A DNA stretch of 64,000 nucleotides, taken from Spisula solida. Lineage: Eukaryota > Mollusca > Bivalvia > Venerida > Mactridae. The first letter of the stretch is position 1; each line of letters opens with the position of its first letter. Of the stretch, positions 28,523 to 39,600 are shown one piece after another. Both the position numbers and the translations under genes were made by a program. The notes beneath the pieces are model-generated. The model saw nothing but the letters and a program-made list of their open reading frames with translations. It made no database searches and was not told the DNA's origin. The stretch lies in the NCBI GenBank assembly GCA_947247005.1, contig OX365955.1, forward strand, positions 19,883,322 through 19,947,321, in the 5' to 3' direction.

Positions 28523-28674
28523 ATTGGATTAGATCTATTCCACCTAAAGTTAGTAGTCTGTTCAGTTTCTACAACTGTAATCATTGTCCCCATACAAAAG
28601 GGTAAAATCCAAATATAATTAAGAGCCACCGGCATGATCCGAGACAAATTAGGGATCACTAGGCCTAAATTCAT
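28523..28674 (-). CDS. possible first coding exon with signal-like peptide
   Basis: On the minus strand an ATG at 28674 (context AAAGAATGA, in-frame TAA two codons before) opens 50 codons ending in AT|GTAAGTATTT, a consensus donor at 28522. A second in-frame ATG lies at 28635 (context GATCATGC); both have A at -3. From the second start the peptide begins MPVALNYIWILPFCMGTMI: a hydrophobic core of about 17-19 residues, then a polar region (ETEQTTNFRWNRSNP). This is the layout of a secretory signal peptide or signal anchor, so the product would enter the secretory pathway. The exon ends in phase 2. I cannot name the protein, and no following exon with a matching phase was found; the 7-8 kb candidates do not join it. 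Chance is possible because the frame is short, but start context, stop-free run, hydrophobic profile and donor agree. Confidence 0.38.
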
Positions 28675-29000
28675 TCTTTAAATCACTCTCACATATAACG
28701 TATTGCATTATATATATTTTTAAACCACAGTTATCACATTTTTACATCCTTACTATCCTTTATACTATAAACAATAACAGACGAAAATCAAACTGAAATT
28801 TAACTTTAACCACTTTTTTACAATATTTAATTTACATCACAGAGACACTGTAGAGAGAGAGTAGATCGCTAGCTACTGTGATACATTGATGACTTGAATG
28901 AATGAATACAGAGTATAGAGAGCTATGTATAGCCCACTACAACTCGAGTCACATGACCAACCAATAATGAGGGGTGCCCTAAGGGGCGTTCACACATTAA
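28675..29000 (-). promoter_or_regulatory. possible 5'UTR and promoter of minus-strand gene
   Basis: Upstream of the putative start, the minus strand carries an inverted CCAAT box (TTATTGGTTGG, about 28960-28970) next to GTCATGTGACTCGAG, an E-box-like palindrome. A slightly GC-richer patch (GGGCACCCCTTA type, about 28970-28990) lies just beyond. A TATATATAAT run at about 28707-28717 sits close to the start codon and would leave almost no leader if used. No start site can be fixed from sequence; the whole reading depends on the exon call being right. Confidence 0.25.
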
Positions 29001-29260
29001 CCTATTGTACAGTTATAAAATGATAAATCAGTCTTAGCTTTAATGTCTGACCTGAACAATAGGATAATCATTATCATAAAATATCTAACACTTATTGAAA
29101 GAAAGTTTAACAGTAAGAATTTATCAGTGCACAATCAGAAGAGACAATATTTAATTACAGGTAAGCTGAGAAATATGTGACATACCAGAACATACAAAGC
29201 TGCATTTTTTCTAGATTGGTTTAATGAAACTTTCCACTTTAATATACTTAATTATATTTT

Positions 29261-29400
29261 TTAAAAAATGCCGAGCATAGCTTTTGTTTGCTAGTCAGCT
29301 TTCTGCTGAAACATGGCAGGCATATGTGTGCCTCCACCCGTATTTGAACCCGGGTCGCCAGATTAGACGGCAAGAGTGCTACCCACTAAGCTACGGAGGC
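29261..29400 (-). mobile_element. tRNA-derived SINE, family B, copy 1
   Basis: On the minus strand the element begins GCCTCCGTAGCTTAGTGGGT (acceptor stem plus A box) and carries GGGTTCAAATACGGGTGGAGGC. GCCTCCG pairs over 7 bp with TGGAGGC, one G-T included, a well-kept acceptor stem. An anticodon-like arm (TTGCC...GGCGA) is also present. After the tRNA part comes a body CACACATATGCCTGCCATGT and CAGAAAGCTGAC, ending in GCTCGGCATTTTT. The same tRNA and body occur together at 63383-63515, so this is a dispersed family, not a lone tRNA gene. RNA polymerase III transcription from the A and B boxes would be expected for an active copy. Confidence 0.72.
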
Positions 29401-29989
29401 CACAACATATTGAGTATAGTAAGAGAAAGATCTTGCACCAAAAAAGTATCTGTCATTTTGTGCCTCCTAATAATCTATTATAGTGTATCAAATTTATCAA
29501 GAACTATTTAAATTCAACATCCTATTTTTAAAGATAAAAGGAAATTTGGAAATGTTAAACATCAGTAACAACCAAAGATTTGGTGATTGATCAAATAAAA
29601 CACAGTCATCATAATTAATGAGATAGAACAGTAAATTACCACAACATAAAACACAACATTATGTTGTGCAGTAAAACAAAAGGAATTTATATGTGCTTTC
29701 CGAATTTAATTTATAGATTTATACTCAATCAATTAACACAGTACATGTATTGACAATATTTTATCAATCTTTATAGTTTTTAACATCAAAATTCAGAGTA
29801 CAAAAAAAAAAGATATATTAATATTAAACCATTATAACTCATTAAAGTACAACCATTGTCTACAATATTAGTATATTATATATAAATTGAATTGATATCA
29901 ATTAATAAGCCAACTTAGAAATTTCACAATGAGACCCAAACAAGAGCAGAAATTGTAGCTATATAGTTCTATCATAATGGATTCTAATG
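29401..29989. other. non-coding, nothing recognised
   Basis: AT-rich. A perfect small palindrome (CACAACATTATGTTGTG) lies near 29652-29668. Confidence 0.6.
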
Positions 29990-29995
29990 AATAGA

Positions 29996-30590
29996 GTATA
30001 TGGGACCACCTTGCCAGCATATGGGACCACCTTGCCAATATATGGGAGCACATTGTCAGTATATGGGAGCACCTTGCCAATATATGGAAGTACCTTGCAA
30101 GAGGGCAACAAGGAGCATGAATAGAGTATATGGAAGCACCTTGCAAGAAGGCAACTAGGAGCATGAATAGAGTATATGGAAGCACCTTGCAAGAAGGCAA
30201 CTAGGAGCATGAATAGAGTATATGGAAGCACCTTGCAAGAAGGCAACTAGGAGCATGAATAGAGTATATGGAAGCACCTTGCAAGAAGGCAACTAGGGGC
30301 ATGAATAGAGTATATGGAAGCACCTTGCAAGAAGGCAACTAGGGGCATGAATAGAGTATATGGAAGCACCTTGCAAGAAGGCAACTAGGGGCATGAATAG
30401 AGTATATGGAAGCACCTTGCAAGAAGGCAACTAGGGGCATGAATAGAGTATACGGAAGCACCTTGCAAGAAGGCAACTAGGGGCATGAATAGAGTATATG
30501 GAAGCACCTTGCAAGAAGGCAACTAGGGGCATGAATAGAGTATATGGGAGCACCTTGCCAGTATATGGGAGCACCTTGCAAGAGCAGGCC
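29996..30590. repeat. composite minisatellite, 21-bp and 46-bp units
   Basis: The array starts with about five 21-bp units (TATGGGAGCACCTTGCCAA type, TGGG or TGGA starts at 30001, 30022, 30043, 30064, 30085). It continues with about ten exact-spaced 46-bp units (GAATAGAGTATATGGAAGCA starts at 30119, 30165, 30211 and so on to 30533) and ends with two 21-bp units. The 46-bp unit contains one 21-bp unit plus 25 bp (AAGAAGGCAACTAGGGGCATG). Neighbouring 46-bp copies are almost identical, pointing to recent amplification. Minus-strand frames with SIYSIHAP repeats are shadows of the array. Confidence 0.92.
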
Positions 30591-30698
30591 TATCAATTCA
30601 TCATACACAATTCATCGTATGTGTAAATAATTTGGTGGTCAATAAACAACCGGACATGTTAGAACCAACCAACACTGAGAAGGTATTAGTTACAGATT

Positions 30699-30974
30699 TT
30701 GTCACAGAAATCTGGAAACAGCATATTTTGCAACATATCTTCAGAGCTAAGGGCCAAATGTAGACAAACTTTTAATGGTAAAAACACAGAAAGGATATAT
30801 AAACAAATGGAAGACAACGGTAATGGTATTTCTGGTATGTTGAAACATCTCGGCTCAATGTTATCAGTTGGGTCTGATACCAAAGGTGAAAATAGGCCAA
30901 CTTGCCCAATATATTTCTCATTTACTATAATAAATTTTGTGGAAAACCCTGATTTAACATGTAGCCCTAGATAA
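30699..30974 (+). CDS. open frame of unknown status
   Basis: An open frame of about 90 codons outside any repeat, reading ISSELRAKCRQTF, KNTERIYKQMEDNGNGISGM and ending in SPR before TAA. Its composition is protein-like and an AG preceded by TTAGTTAC lies just upstream. However, a 129-codon minus frame (30686-31075) overlaps it completely, no domain is recognised in either, and no good donor or poly-A signal closes it. At most one of the two can be coding; both may be chance. Confidence 0.15.
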   Translation: MSQKSGNSIFCNISSELRAKCRQTFNGKNTERIYKQMEDNGNGISGMLKHLGSMLSVGSDTKGENRPTCPIYFSFTIINFVENPDLTCSPR

Positions 30975-31404
30975 ACCTTGTGATTAATTATTGCATAATT
31001 AATCAGGAAGAGATACAACACACAGATTAGACCAGGACATTTATCCATAAAATCATTCAAACTAGGTGATACCAAATACTCATACTGCTATCATGTCCAC
31101 AGGAATAGTGAAGGGTTTACTGAAAAATTTATTGAAATATAAAACCCAATAGCACAAAGATGGGCTTGAGCCTACATCAGCCGGACTTGTTTGTTGCCCA
31201 TGATAACCACTTATCATGAAAGGGCGAATGAAGACATGTGTCTGAACTTTAATCTTTTTCCAGCCATTTACAAAACATTTAAGATCTATAATTTTATAAA
31301 TGTTGACTGGTTTTGATACTCAGATAGCATTGGTCTGAGCCTGGCAATACTTTAATACCTGCTGTAGATCATCCTGACAGTTACAATCAATGAAGCAATG
31401 ACCA

Positions 31405-31590
31405 GGGTACTGTTTTATCAAAGCACTTACAGAATTAAAATCTAAAATTCTTCATAATTCTTTAAACACTACAAATTATGGTAAAGGGTCGCTCAGTATT
31501 AATTATGATTCAGATAATGAACTTAATTTAAGAATTTAAATTTGAAAGTAAGTTTATGGCTTCCGTAAGTGCTTTGATAAAACAGTTCCC
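31405..31590. mobile_element. inverted-repeat MITE, copy 2
   Basis: The left end reads GGGTACTGTTTTATCAAAGC and the right end, reverse complemented, GGGAACTGTTTTATCAAAGC; both continue ACTTAC[AG]GAA. The termini match those of 13298-13542, and the right arms share AAATTTGAA...AAGTTTA. This copy is about 60 bp shorter inside. Flanks show no obvious target-site duplication. It has no coding capacity. Confidence 0.75.
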
Positions 31591-34047
31591 AAGTAACTTG
31601 GAAGGTGCATGCTGTCAAGCCTGGCAGTTTCACCAGGTTGTGATACTCTGTTATCAGGACTGGTGTGTCAATTCCGATTGAGAAGACAAAGGACATGCAC
31701 AAAGTTAATGATATGATCCTAGAAAACAGATATCTTCTCAAGTATTATAAGACAATTCATTAAATGTAGTTATTCCATATGGATATATCTTTCATTCCAG
31801 ATTTGCAAGTGCAGCACTTAAAACAAATAGTGAACCAATACTATAAGACATGTTAAGTGCATGTCTTGTTCATATTTATGTTCTGTAATCCACCAGTATG
31901 TTTCTCTTACACTATACTAACACAGGAGATTCAATGTGCTGTAGATCCCCGCACATTTATCACTTCAAATATATTGAAATGATGCGTAAACTGTTGCAAC
32001 AACACAAATCTATCATTGTTGGCACTAGATGGAAACATTTGATGTTTGTTGAGAGAAACTCCACCTGTACCACCATGTCTTTATGTCTTCCCTTGTATAC
32101 GTTATTTGTTTATGTCAATGTAATATGTCTTAATGTAGGAGAACTCATGGGAGAGCAGGGCAGGATACGGGCCTGGAATACCATTGAACACCTACCGTAT
32201 CTCTTCACCCATTAGTCGGGTAAAAGGTGTCCAGAAAATTTCAAAAATTCACTTTTTCACCATTACCCATGCTTTGATATCGACAGAATAGGTCACAACT
32301 TGAAATATTATTTTAGATTTTTTGTCATTGGTCGAAGCCTGGTTGATTTTTTGGACTTTTATTTAATTTGATTTTACACGACTTATGGTCGAGCACATAC
32401 GTTACAATACCTGCAAACATTCTGGATTCAGACACAAGTTGACAGTTGAAGGCATGACAATGGGAGTCAAAATGTAATCAAGGAGTTTACAACAGACTTG
32501 CACTAAAGCAGGGAGAGCTTAGGAGAAAACAACCAGTAGACTCCCAAAAGGTGGTTTCGGATTGCGGAGGTATACTTATACAGAAGGAAAAAAATTGGAC
32601 CTAGAGATATTTTCGGATAATGGAGATTTATTTGTAAACAAGGCTATAGTGTTAAATTTACTGACATTTTATACCACAAACAAAGTATGAGTTTTGACAA
32701 AATTATAATTGCACTGACATTAATTGACTGGTTATAATGATCACAGACTTGCAACCTTCGGCACACCATGTCCTAGCACCCAGCTATACTACAGACTTGT
32801 AGCTTGCCGCACACCTAGTACCCAGTCAGAGCACAGACAGGTGGGTTACATAATACTACAGTTATCTATCATACTGATTAGTTGGAAAGAGTGCCTTGTG
32901 TTACAGATAATGAACCAGTACAGATCAGTGATAATTGTAAGTTTATTAGGGGATTTATCACACAAGATTTCAACATAATTAATGAATATGTCACAATTAG
33001 TAGAGTCAAGTATTTGATGATATGGTACAGACTGCCTATGATATCAGATAGCATCATTCCTCCACTGTCAATGTACAACTCATTATAATAATTAGTCAAT
33101 GGAGGAACATACATGTATGTATATTATAATCACCATAATCAACAGGCATTGCTGTATCAGTATATAAAAGTATACAATTATTATGTGCCTACATGTATTT
33201 TAGCGGGTCAAAAAGTTAGCATTAAGGATTTCTCGAAGACATTTGGCAAACAGAAAAATTAGCCATTTTTATTTATCAAGGTTTATATAATGTCTGTGGA
33301 AAACTTGCAGAATAACCTCCTTAATGGTGCGAACATTATTCCTCACTTTCTGCCAATGTGTCTGAGAAGTGATAAGACTCAGATTGCTCTTACAATATAT
33401 GGTAACCATAGTGAAACTTTGTCATCAAGTAGCATAAAAAAACTCATAGACAATATTTTTATGTTACACTAGACAATGAATACACTGTGAACATACAATC
33501 ATAATATGTTTTATTACCTTGCCAACCTTCCAACCTATGGCCAGACTGTTTGAAACATGAGAAGCCTATAATTAGAGTTTTAATATCTCCAATGATGACT
33601 ACCCTACCTGTAATTATATCTCGCTGAAACACCTGCCGCATTGAAATCAGAGATAGATATTCACAAAATCTACACTTCCAAATGGATAGAAAAAGGATAC
33701 AATTTTGTTTGATTAAAAACCGCCATGTTATTTGCCAGCTTCATTCCAGAGGTATATAATTTTCTTGGAGCAACTGAAATGATTTGTACCCCACATATTG
33801 TTCTAGAATAACAATTATTCTGGTAATATATGCTTTGTATCATTTAATATTTCACTGGTAGCTAGAAAATCAATGAAATAGCTTTTAAGTTAAATTTAAT
33901 ATGTTTAGGCTTCTTTCCTTATATTTATGCCAATCAAGTGAGTTTCAAACATTAGAGTTGTAAACTACAGAAGTGAATTATAAGCGATATGTATCTCGTA
34001 AAACAGGAGTTATATTCTAAACAGCAATAGTACAGTATAATTATAAA
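31591..34047. other. non-coding; domain-free frames and a small duplication
   Basis: A 105-codon plus frame at 31898-32215 is the longest plus-strand frame in the window outside tandem arrays, but it carries no recognised motif. At 32743-32826 a diverged 40-45-bp duplication is visible (ACAGACTTGCAACCTTCGGC versus ACAGACTTGTAGCTTGCCGC, each ending CACCCAG or TACCCAG). Nothing else was recognised. Confidence 0.5.
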
Positions 34048-34049
34048 TA

Positions 34050-34210
34050 CAGTGCAACCTCTATAGATAAACACCCTTTGGGCACTGTAAGTAATTGGCC
34101 GTTGCTTAGAGGTGTTGTTCTGCAGAGGTTGCGTTTATAGTAAACATTGGCTTCAGGAAATTTTGAATGCATTGTTATAGAGACGTTCTTGCTCTGGAGG
34201 GATTGTACTG
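34050..34210. mobile_element. pogo-like MITE flanked by TA
   Basis: The left terminus is CAGTGCAACCTCTATAGA. The right terminus, reverse complemented, is CAGTACAATCCCTCCAGAG. TA lies directly outside both ends (34048-34049 and 34211-34212), as expected for Tc1/mariner-pogo target duplication, and CAGT-type ends are typical of pogo elements (established knowledge). An internal inverted pair (GCAACCTCTATAGATAAACA facing TGTTCTGCAGAGGTTGC) suggests a nested or rearranged end. It has no coding capacity, so it would depend on a transposase from elsewhere. Confidence 0.62.
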
Positions 34211-34212
34211 TA

Positions 34213-35366
34213 TATTTCATGACAAGAAATGTGATAGCATTTCTCTAATTGACTTTTTATGTTTTGTTCTGTGTTTATAAAACACACTACATGTATATAA
34301 ATTTATCATTTGATTGCATTGTTTATAATCTTTCTCGAAAATAATTTACGGTATGGTACCTTAAAAGATACCTGTATTATACACTCTAATTTGATAATAA
34401 AACTTAAAATCAAATCTAGATGCACTAGTATTTTTGTAACCGAACACTAACTCTCACCTCAATCAGTCACCACTTTAAACCACTAGTCTAGTGTACGCTA
34501 CATGTATACTTAAATTAAAGTGCAGAAAACATTTTTATTGCCTCTCCATCTTTATAAAGTTAAAGAGACAAATGTATGAGACAAATAAGGCCAGCTAGTG
34601 TATTAACAAAGATGACCAGGTCATTCACTTCTCTGTAGCATGGAAATACAATCCAATATGGTCATAAAATCACAAATATACCATAGTGTAGTTATCAGTA
34701 AATCTTTCACCACCAAAGTTAAATATCTCTAATGATTTATTTATATGCTGACATTGATAACGCACAAAACATCCATTTGATTTCAAATTCAAATCATTAA
34801 AAATTCATTTAAAAGTAACTGCTTAAAAACCGTGACTTTATCCAGGTCTTTGATTCATGGCTTCTTTAGATGCTTGTTACGCACAGCAGTAAACTTGCGG
34901 CAATTCTGGAGTGAAGGTAGCAGATATATAGTTGGGGACACAAAGCAGAACATGTTCCAACGTATATTGTAATCAAACAAGAACTGACATTCACTCGGTG
35001 GTTATCGTACAGCACAGTTCTAAGAAAAAGGTCAACTTCAGTGCAAAATTCCTGGACAATGTTTTACATTTTTCAAGAGGAGGGAAACAAGTAAATGCTT
35101 TCAATGTTGTGTACATCAGTGTTCTGTAATTATCTCTCAGATTGCACAAGTCAAGTCCTGGGGCGAGTCATAATTGTCAATTTGTTCCTCAATTTTAATC
35201 CAAGTAGAAACTATAAACACATCTGAGAAAGTGAGTGAGTGCAGAAATTCTTCTATCATCAAAATCGATTTAAGTGCTCATAATTTATATATTTAGCCCA
35301 AATTTAGAAGAGAAAATCCTAATTGTGTGTTAATGTTTATATTAGGTTAGGGAGGTCTGGAAGTAA
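34213..35366. other. non-coding, nothing recognised
   Basis: A 65-codon plus frame at 34932 has no recognised domain. Confidence 0.55.
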
Positions 35367-35600
35367 TAAATCCAGCATGTTTAGCTAGCTGAGGGGAAGC
35401 TCTGGCAGTGTAGTAACTTATAATCCAGCATGTTTAGCAAGCTGAGGGGATAAATCCAGCATATTTAACTAGCTGAGGGGAAGAATCCAGCATGTTTAGC
35501 TAGCTGAGGGGAAGAAGCTCTCAGCATGTTTAGCTAGCTGAGGGGAAGAATCCAGCATGTTTAGCTAGCTGAGGGTATGCTCTTGCAGTGTAGTAACATA
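35367..35600. repeat. irregular 31-bp minisatellite
   Basis: About seven copies of AATCCAGCATGTTTAGCTAG followed by CTGAGGGGAAG, broken twice by GCTCTGGCAGTGTAGTAACT-type spacers. GCTAGC-containing TTTAGCTAGCTGA is self-complementary at its core. Confidence 0.85.
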
Positions 35601-36694
35601 TAATACTGGTAGTAGTTGATTTTATTACATGTTCTATCGTTAAACAGTAGGTACATGCAACCGACTCAAGGAAAATTATATATATTCTATAAATGATATT
35701 CAAAGAATACAAACTAAACCTGTGACATTAATTTATATGCTTTAAAACCGAAATGTTCGCTACTCGAAAAGTGGGGAAGCACGGTGTACATCTCCTTGAG
35801 TGTTTCATGTGCTTTGAAGCTGAACCATCTTTATATATTGTCATCTAACCATAGAACTAATCTGTTATTTAACATGTGGTAAGAATTTATGATTAAAGCC
35901 AGTATTACTTACTTGATTATTTCCTTACTTGATATGAAAACATTAATATATCGGCAATTCTCGCTCCCTATGAAATTATTAATTGCTACGCATAGACTAT
36001 TTCCCATTATAAAGACTAATTGTGATATTATAAATTACGTCCAGACTGAACTTTCTTACTCAAATATCATTCATAACAAATTCTCAGAATGTTTCCATAG
36101 CAACCGATAACCATTTTTTCCAGAATTTTTAATAAAACCAAGTTATTGAGAATATTTACAGATGATGAAATTCTGTGTATTGTCAGATATAAAGTTGCCG
36201 CTAAAGCTTATTAATGAGGCATCATTAGACAGAAAAAACACCAGGCATACTCACCAAAATAGTAAAGGAAGCTATATATTTCCCTAAGGGGTCTATGGTT
36301 ACCAATATTTGAATAATGGAAAGAGAAAAATTAGTAAGCATGCAAGATTGTTTTATAAGATTTCATGGCATTTGTTGATAGAAATCATACAAAAGATGAA
36401 ATATGACAAACACTGTCTTGATTTAACATCTCGTTATAGATCATAGCTCACGCAAGTGGCATCCACAGTGTCCACAATGTCATTGTTTAGCTCCTAGTCT
36501 CATTAAAGGTAAAGGGACAGAAATGATGGAGTGGCCATATGGACGTGATCACATGACAGGACGTGATCACATGGCGACACTATATATTGTCTCACACAAC
36601 CACTGTTGTACCTTGGGATTCTCTTAGCAATGTGGAGAATGTCAAACTAAATAAAAGATTAATATGTTGATTCAGGAATTAGTGTGGATACCTT
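35601..36694. other. non-coding; small repeat and weak exon-like signal
   Basis: GGACGTGATCACATG is directly repeated near 36540-36573. On the minus strand a branch-point-like TTACTAAT, a pyrimidine run, an acceptor (CCATAG) and a donor (TTTTG|GTGAGT) enclose 38 nt at 36256-36293, with one frame reading PLGKYIASFTIL. This is too short to call. Confidence 0.4.
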
Positions 36695-36762
36695 CTGAGC
36701 AGAGCAGAGCAGAGCAGAGCAGAGCAGAGCAGAGCAGAGCAGAGCAGAGCAGAGCAGAGCAT

Positions 36763-36805
<43 letters not shown>

Positions 36806-36809
36806 TTAT
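36695..36809. repeat. compound microsatellite (AGAGC)n-(ATTT)n
   Basis: About thirteen AGAGC units to 36760, directly followed by about twelve ATTT units. The plus frame crossing it (repeating EQSRA then FIYL) is a by-product. Confidence 0.95.
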
Positions 36810-38514
36810 ACAAATATTTATAAAACATCTAGAAGTGATATTACGTAATACATTTAATAACAAGTATATATATAATAATTGCCATTACATTCAGCAACCC
36901 CCCTCAATGTTATCAACATACATTTTACATTTGGTCAATAACTTAAAGAATCATCCTTGATTGTGCTTATTCATTTGATGTATTAAATTACTGACCATAA
37001 AACAAATATTGAGAACCTAAAGCTACCTCCTCTTAAAGCTATGATTATTAATCAAAATATGCTATGATTCAATGCTGCAATTTATAAGATATATGATGAG
37101 AATGTTGTGTTAACTGAGATAAGTAATATCTGGTTCGGAGTCAAATTACCATAAGTTAATACTATCAGAATATCAATAATGACCATTCATATTTAGTCCA
37201 TTCAAGGGAGTGTTTTCTGAAAGGAAAAAATAAGAAGCTTATATGGCATGCATTCCGATTATTATTCTTGTATTGATAAATTCTTGTAGAAAGTTGCTGT
37301 AAAGCTATAAATAATGGCGTAGTCACACTACAATGTATAACAATAAACGTCATGCCAAACGTTTGTAAGCTGGACAAATTACACTGGCATATATATGCTG
37401 GAGATGAGCTAAAACAACAATCTCATTCGGATGTATACTTGACCTGCAGTCAGGCAACAAACATAAATGCAAGTGGATGAGACTCATAACACTTGTTCAG
37501 AAAATAACGGTACATAATTATATGATTATTTCTTAGCCAGGTACATATATGATTATTTCTTAGCCACACTTTGTCAAGTTAAGGAGCTGTAGATGGGCAG
37601 TGTAGGTGACTTAATTATAGGTGATTTTAAAACAAGCCAGGCTTTTAGTTATACAAACATATAAATTAATGCCAAATGTCTAATATATCATTGACCACAG
37701 TTCACTGTTACATCATTAGGGACAGGTCTAAGTAGTTAATGACTTGTCATTTAGTGTTTTATCATTGTCATCTTCAAGTAAGAATGTGATTTGTGCAACC
37801 TTAGGCTGTCTGTCACATCTATAGTGTTTCCAGTGGTCGAATGTGTTATCAGAGCATATGATCTAGTTCATTTGTCTTGTCAAATCATTATACTGGCCTC
37901 GAGCAATGTGTTGTCTATAGAGATAGCTAAATAAAGTGATTTAATTATAAACTTAATACCACCTAATTTACAATAGATCATTATCAGAAATGATAATAGA
38001 ATAGATAATGAGTTTAAAAAAAGTTAAAATACGATTATGAGAATAGTCCAGGAGATAAGATTGTAATTGTTCTCCAACATAATACATATTTATCTCTTCA
38101 ACTATTTTACATGAAAGAATACCAACCTGTTCATTGTTCAAATAAATGACTACATTGTGTTTAATTATAAATAAAGATAATCATATTATAATTAGCTATT
38201 AGTCATTTAATCATTTAACTTAATCACTTCTAATCATTATACCTACATAAACACAATAGTGATTAAACAGGTGTATTATTTAGTACATTACTATGGCACA
38301 AGCAAAAGTTTTAAACCAGGTATTTAGTTGTAATCCTCCTATGAATAATTATTAATAACTGTATGAATAAAATATCAACACATTGTTTTGTTTAGATTAA
38401 GACTTTAATTATTTACATTCACAAAACTTTAAATCAGAATTACGGCACATTTATAATGCTGTATCATGCAGTTTAACTTTGGAAGTTGGCATAATCAATT
38501 GTTCGATGAACAAA
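36810..38514. other. non-coding, nothing recognised
   Basis: AT-rich. A short direct repeat (ATATGATTATTTCTTAGCCA) occurs at about 37519 and 37545. Confidence 0.55.
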
Positions 38515-38775
38515 CATTGTAACAATGGCAGCAAGTATAACCATGGCAACAAATGTAACAATAGGAAACCAATGTGGCAACACATAACCATGGAAACTGA
38601 TGTGACAATGGCAACAAATGTAACAATATAAGGAAACCAATCAGGCAACACATAACCATGGAAACAGATGTGATAATGCCAACAAATGTAACCATGGCAA
38701 TAGATATAACCATGGCAACAGATGTAACAAAAGAAACAGGATGTAAATATGGCCACAAATGTAACAAGGAACGGA
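38515..38775. repeat. degenerate 18-bp repeat with a 70-bp higher order
   Basis: Basic unit AACCATGGCAACAAATGT, 18 bp, with many substitutions. A longer segment starting AGGAAACCAAT(GT/CA)GGCAACA recurs about 70 bp apart (about 38563 and 38633). The 18-bp length keeps minus-strand frames open (YICCHGY repeats), which explains the overlapping frames of 65-128 codons here. Confidence 0.8.
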
Positions 38776-39408
38776 AACAATTATTACAAACTGACAACAA
38801 ACCGCCATCTTTTTGGACACAGAGAGCATAAAAACCATATTGCACCAAATGTTGAGTCACCACCAAGGATCCACAAGCCATGAGGAAATTACCATAAATA
38901 TATACCCTCTTGTACTCTATTGCCCTTTACACTTTAGGAAATAAGCAAAGTACAATGATAGAGTCAAGTTCATGATAAATGAATCATGTTTGAATTCATG
39001 ATCTCCATACTTAAAGCTTATCTATAGTATTATTTACAGCCCTGTCATTTCTTCTCCTACAAACCACAAATCTAATCAAACTCAATTGAATCATCATAAC
39101 TTAATCAAAGTCACGAAAAGAACTCAAAGAAACATATTTGTGGCCAAGGAAAAAAAAGAGAAGGATAAATATGTACACATGTATGTGATACTGGCCGTTA
39201 CTGCTCATAACTGACAGATACTGTTGGCAAAAGCTGAAACGCATAAATGAAACAAAAGATGACTTTAACATCCACTGTTGTCAATGTTATGAAGATATAT
39301 ATGCACAATTGTATGTATATATATATATATATATGTATAAACATGTTTATCAATTAACACTACCAATGCATCTGGTGGATTCGGATCTTATTATTATTGA
39401 ATTTTTGA
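38776..39408. other. non-coding; (TA)n microsatellite
   Basis: Contains a TATATATA run at about 39311-39339. Nothing else was recognised. Confidence 0.6.
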
Positions 39409-39600
39409 AATCAGACTACCCCGGTAAACTGTATTGCTGAGAGACGACCCCGGTATACTGTATTGCTGAGAGACTACCCCGGTATACTGTATTGCTGAGA
39501 GACTACCCCGGTATACTGTATTGCTGAGAGACTACCCCGGTATACTGTATTGCTGAGAACAGTCTACCCCGGTATACTGTATAGCTGAGCAGTATACTGT
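39409..39600. repeat. 29-bp minisatellite, about 6-7 copies
   Basis: Unit GACTACCCCGGTATACTGTA followed by TTGCTGAGA. CCGG recurs at 39421, 39450, 39479, 39508 and 39537, exactly 29 bp apart. The last copies are altered (ATAGCTGAG, extra AACAGT). Confidence 0.92.

Noticed and set aside
29261..29400. Functional tRNA gene on the minus strand
   Set aside because: The acceptor stem is good, but the T stem and anticodon loop are irregular, and the same body follows the tRNA part at 63.4 kb, so it is a SINE.
30119..30578. CRISPR-like array
   Set aside because: The 46-bp units are contiguous repeats without unique spacers, in a eukaryotic setting.
31898..32215. 105-codon plus frame as a gene
   Set aside because: No recognisable domain and no supporting signals; kept only as a remark in the region entry.
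38451..38881. Minus frames rich in CHGY repeats, resembling a cysteine-rich secreted protein
   Set aside because: Three overlapping frames arise from the degenerate 18-bp repeat; no signal peptide or conserved spacing was seen.
39301..39345. TATA-rich promoter
   Set aside because: A plain (TA)n microsatellite with no adjacent gene.
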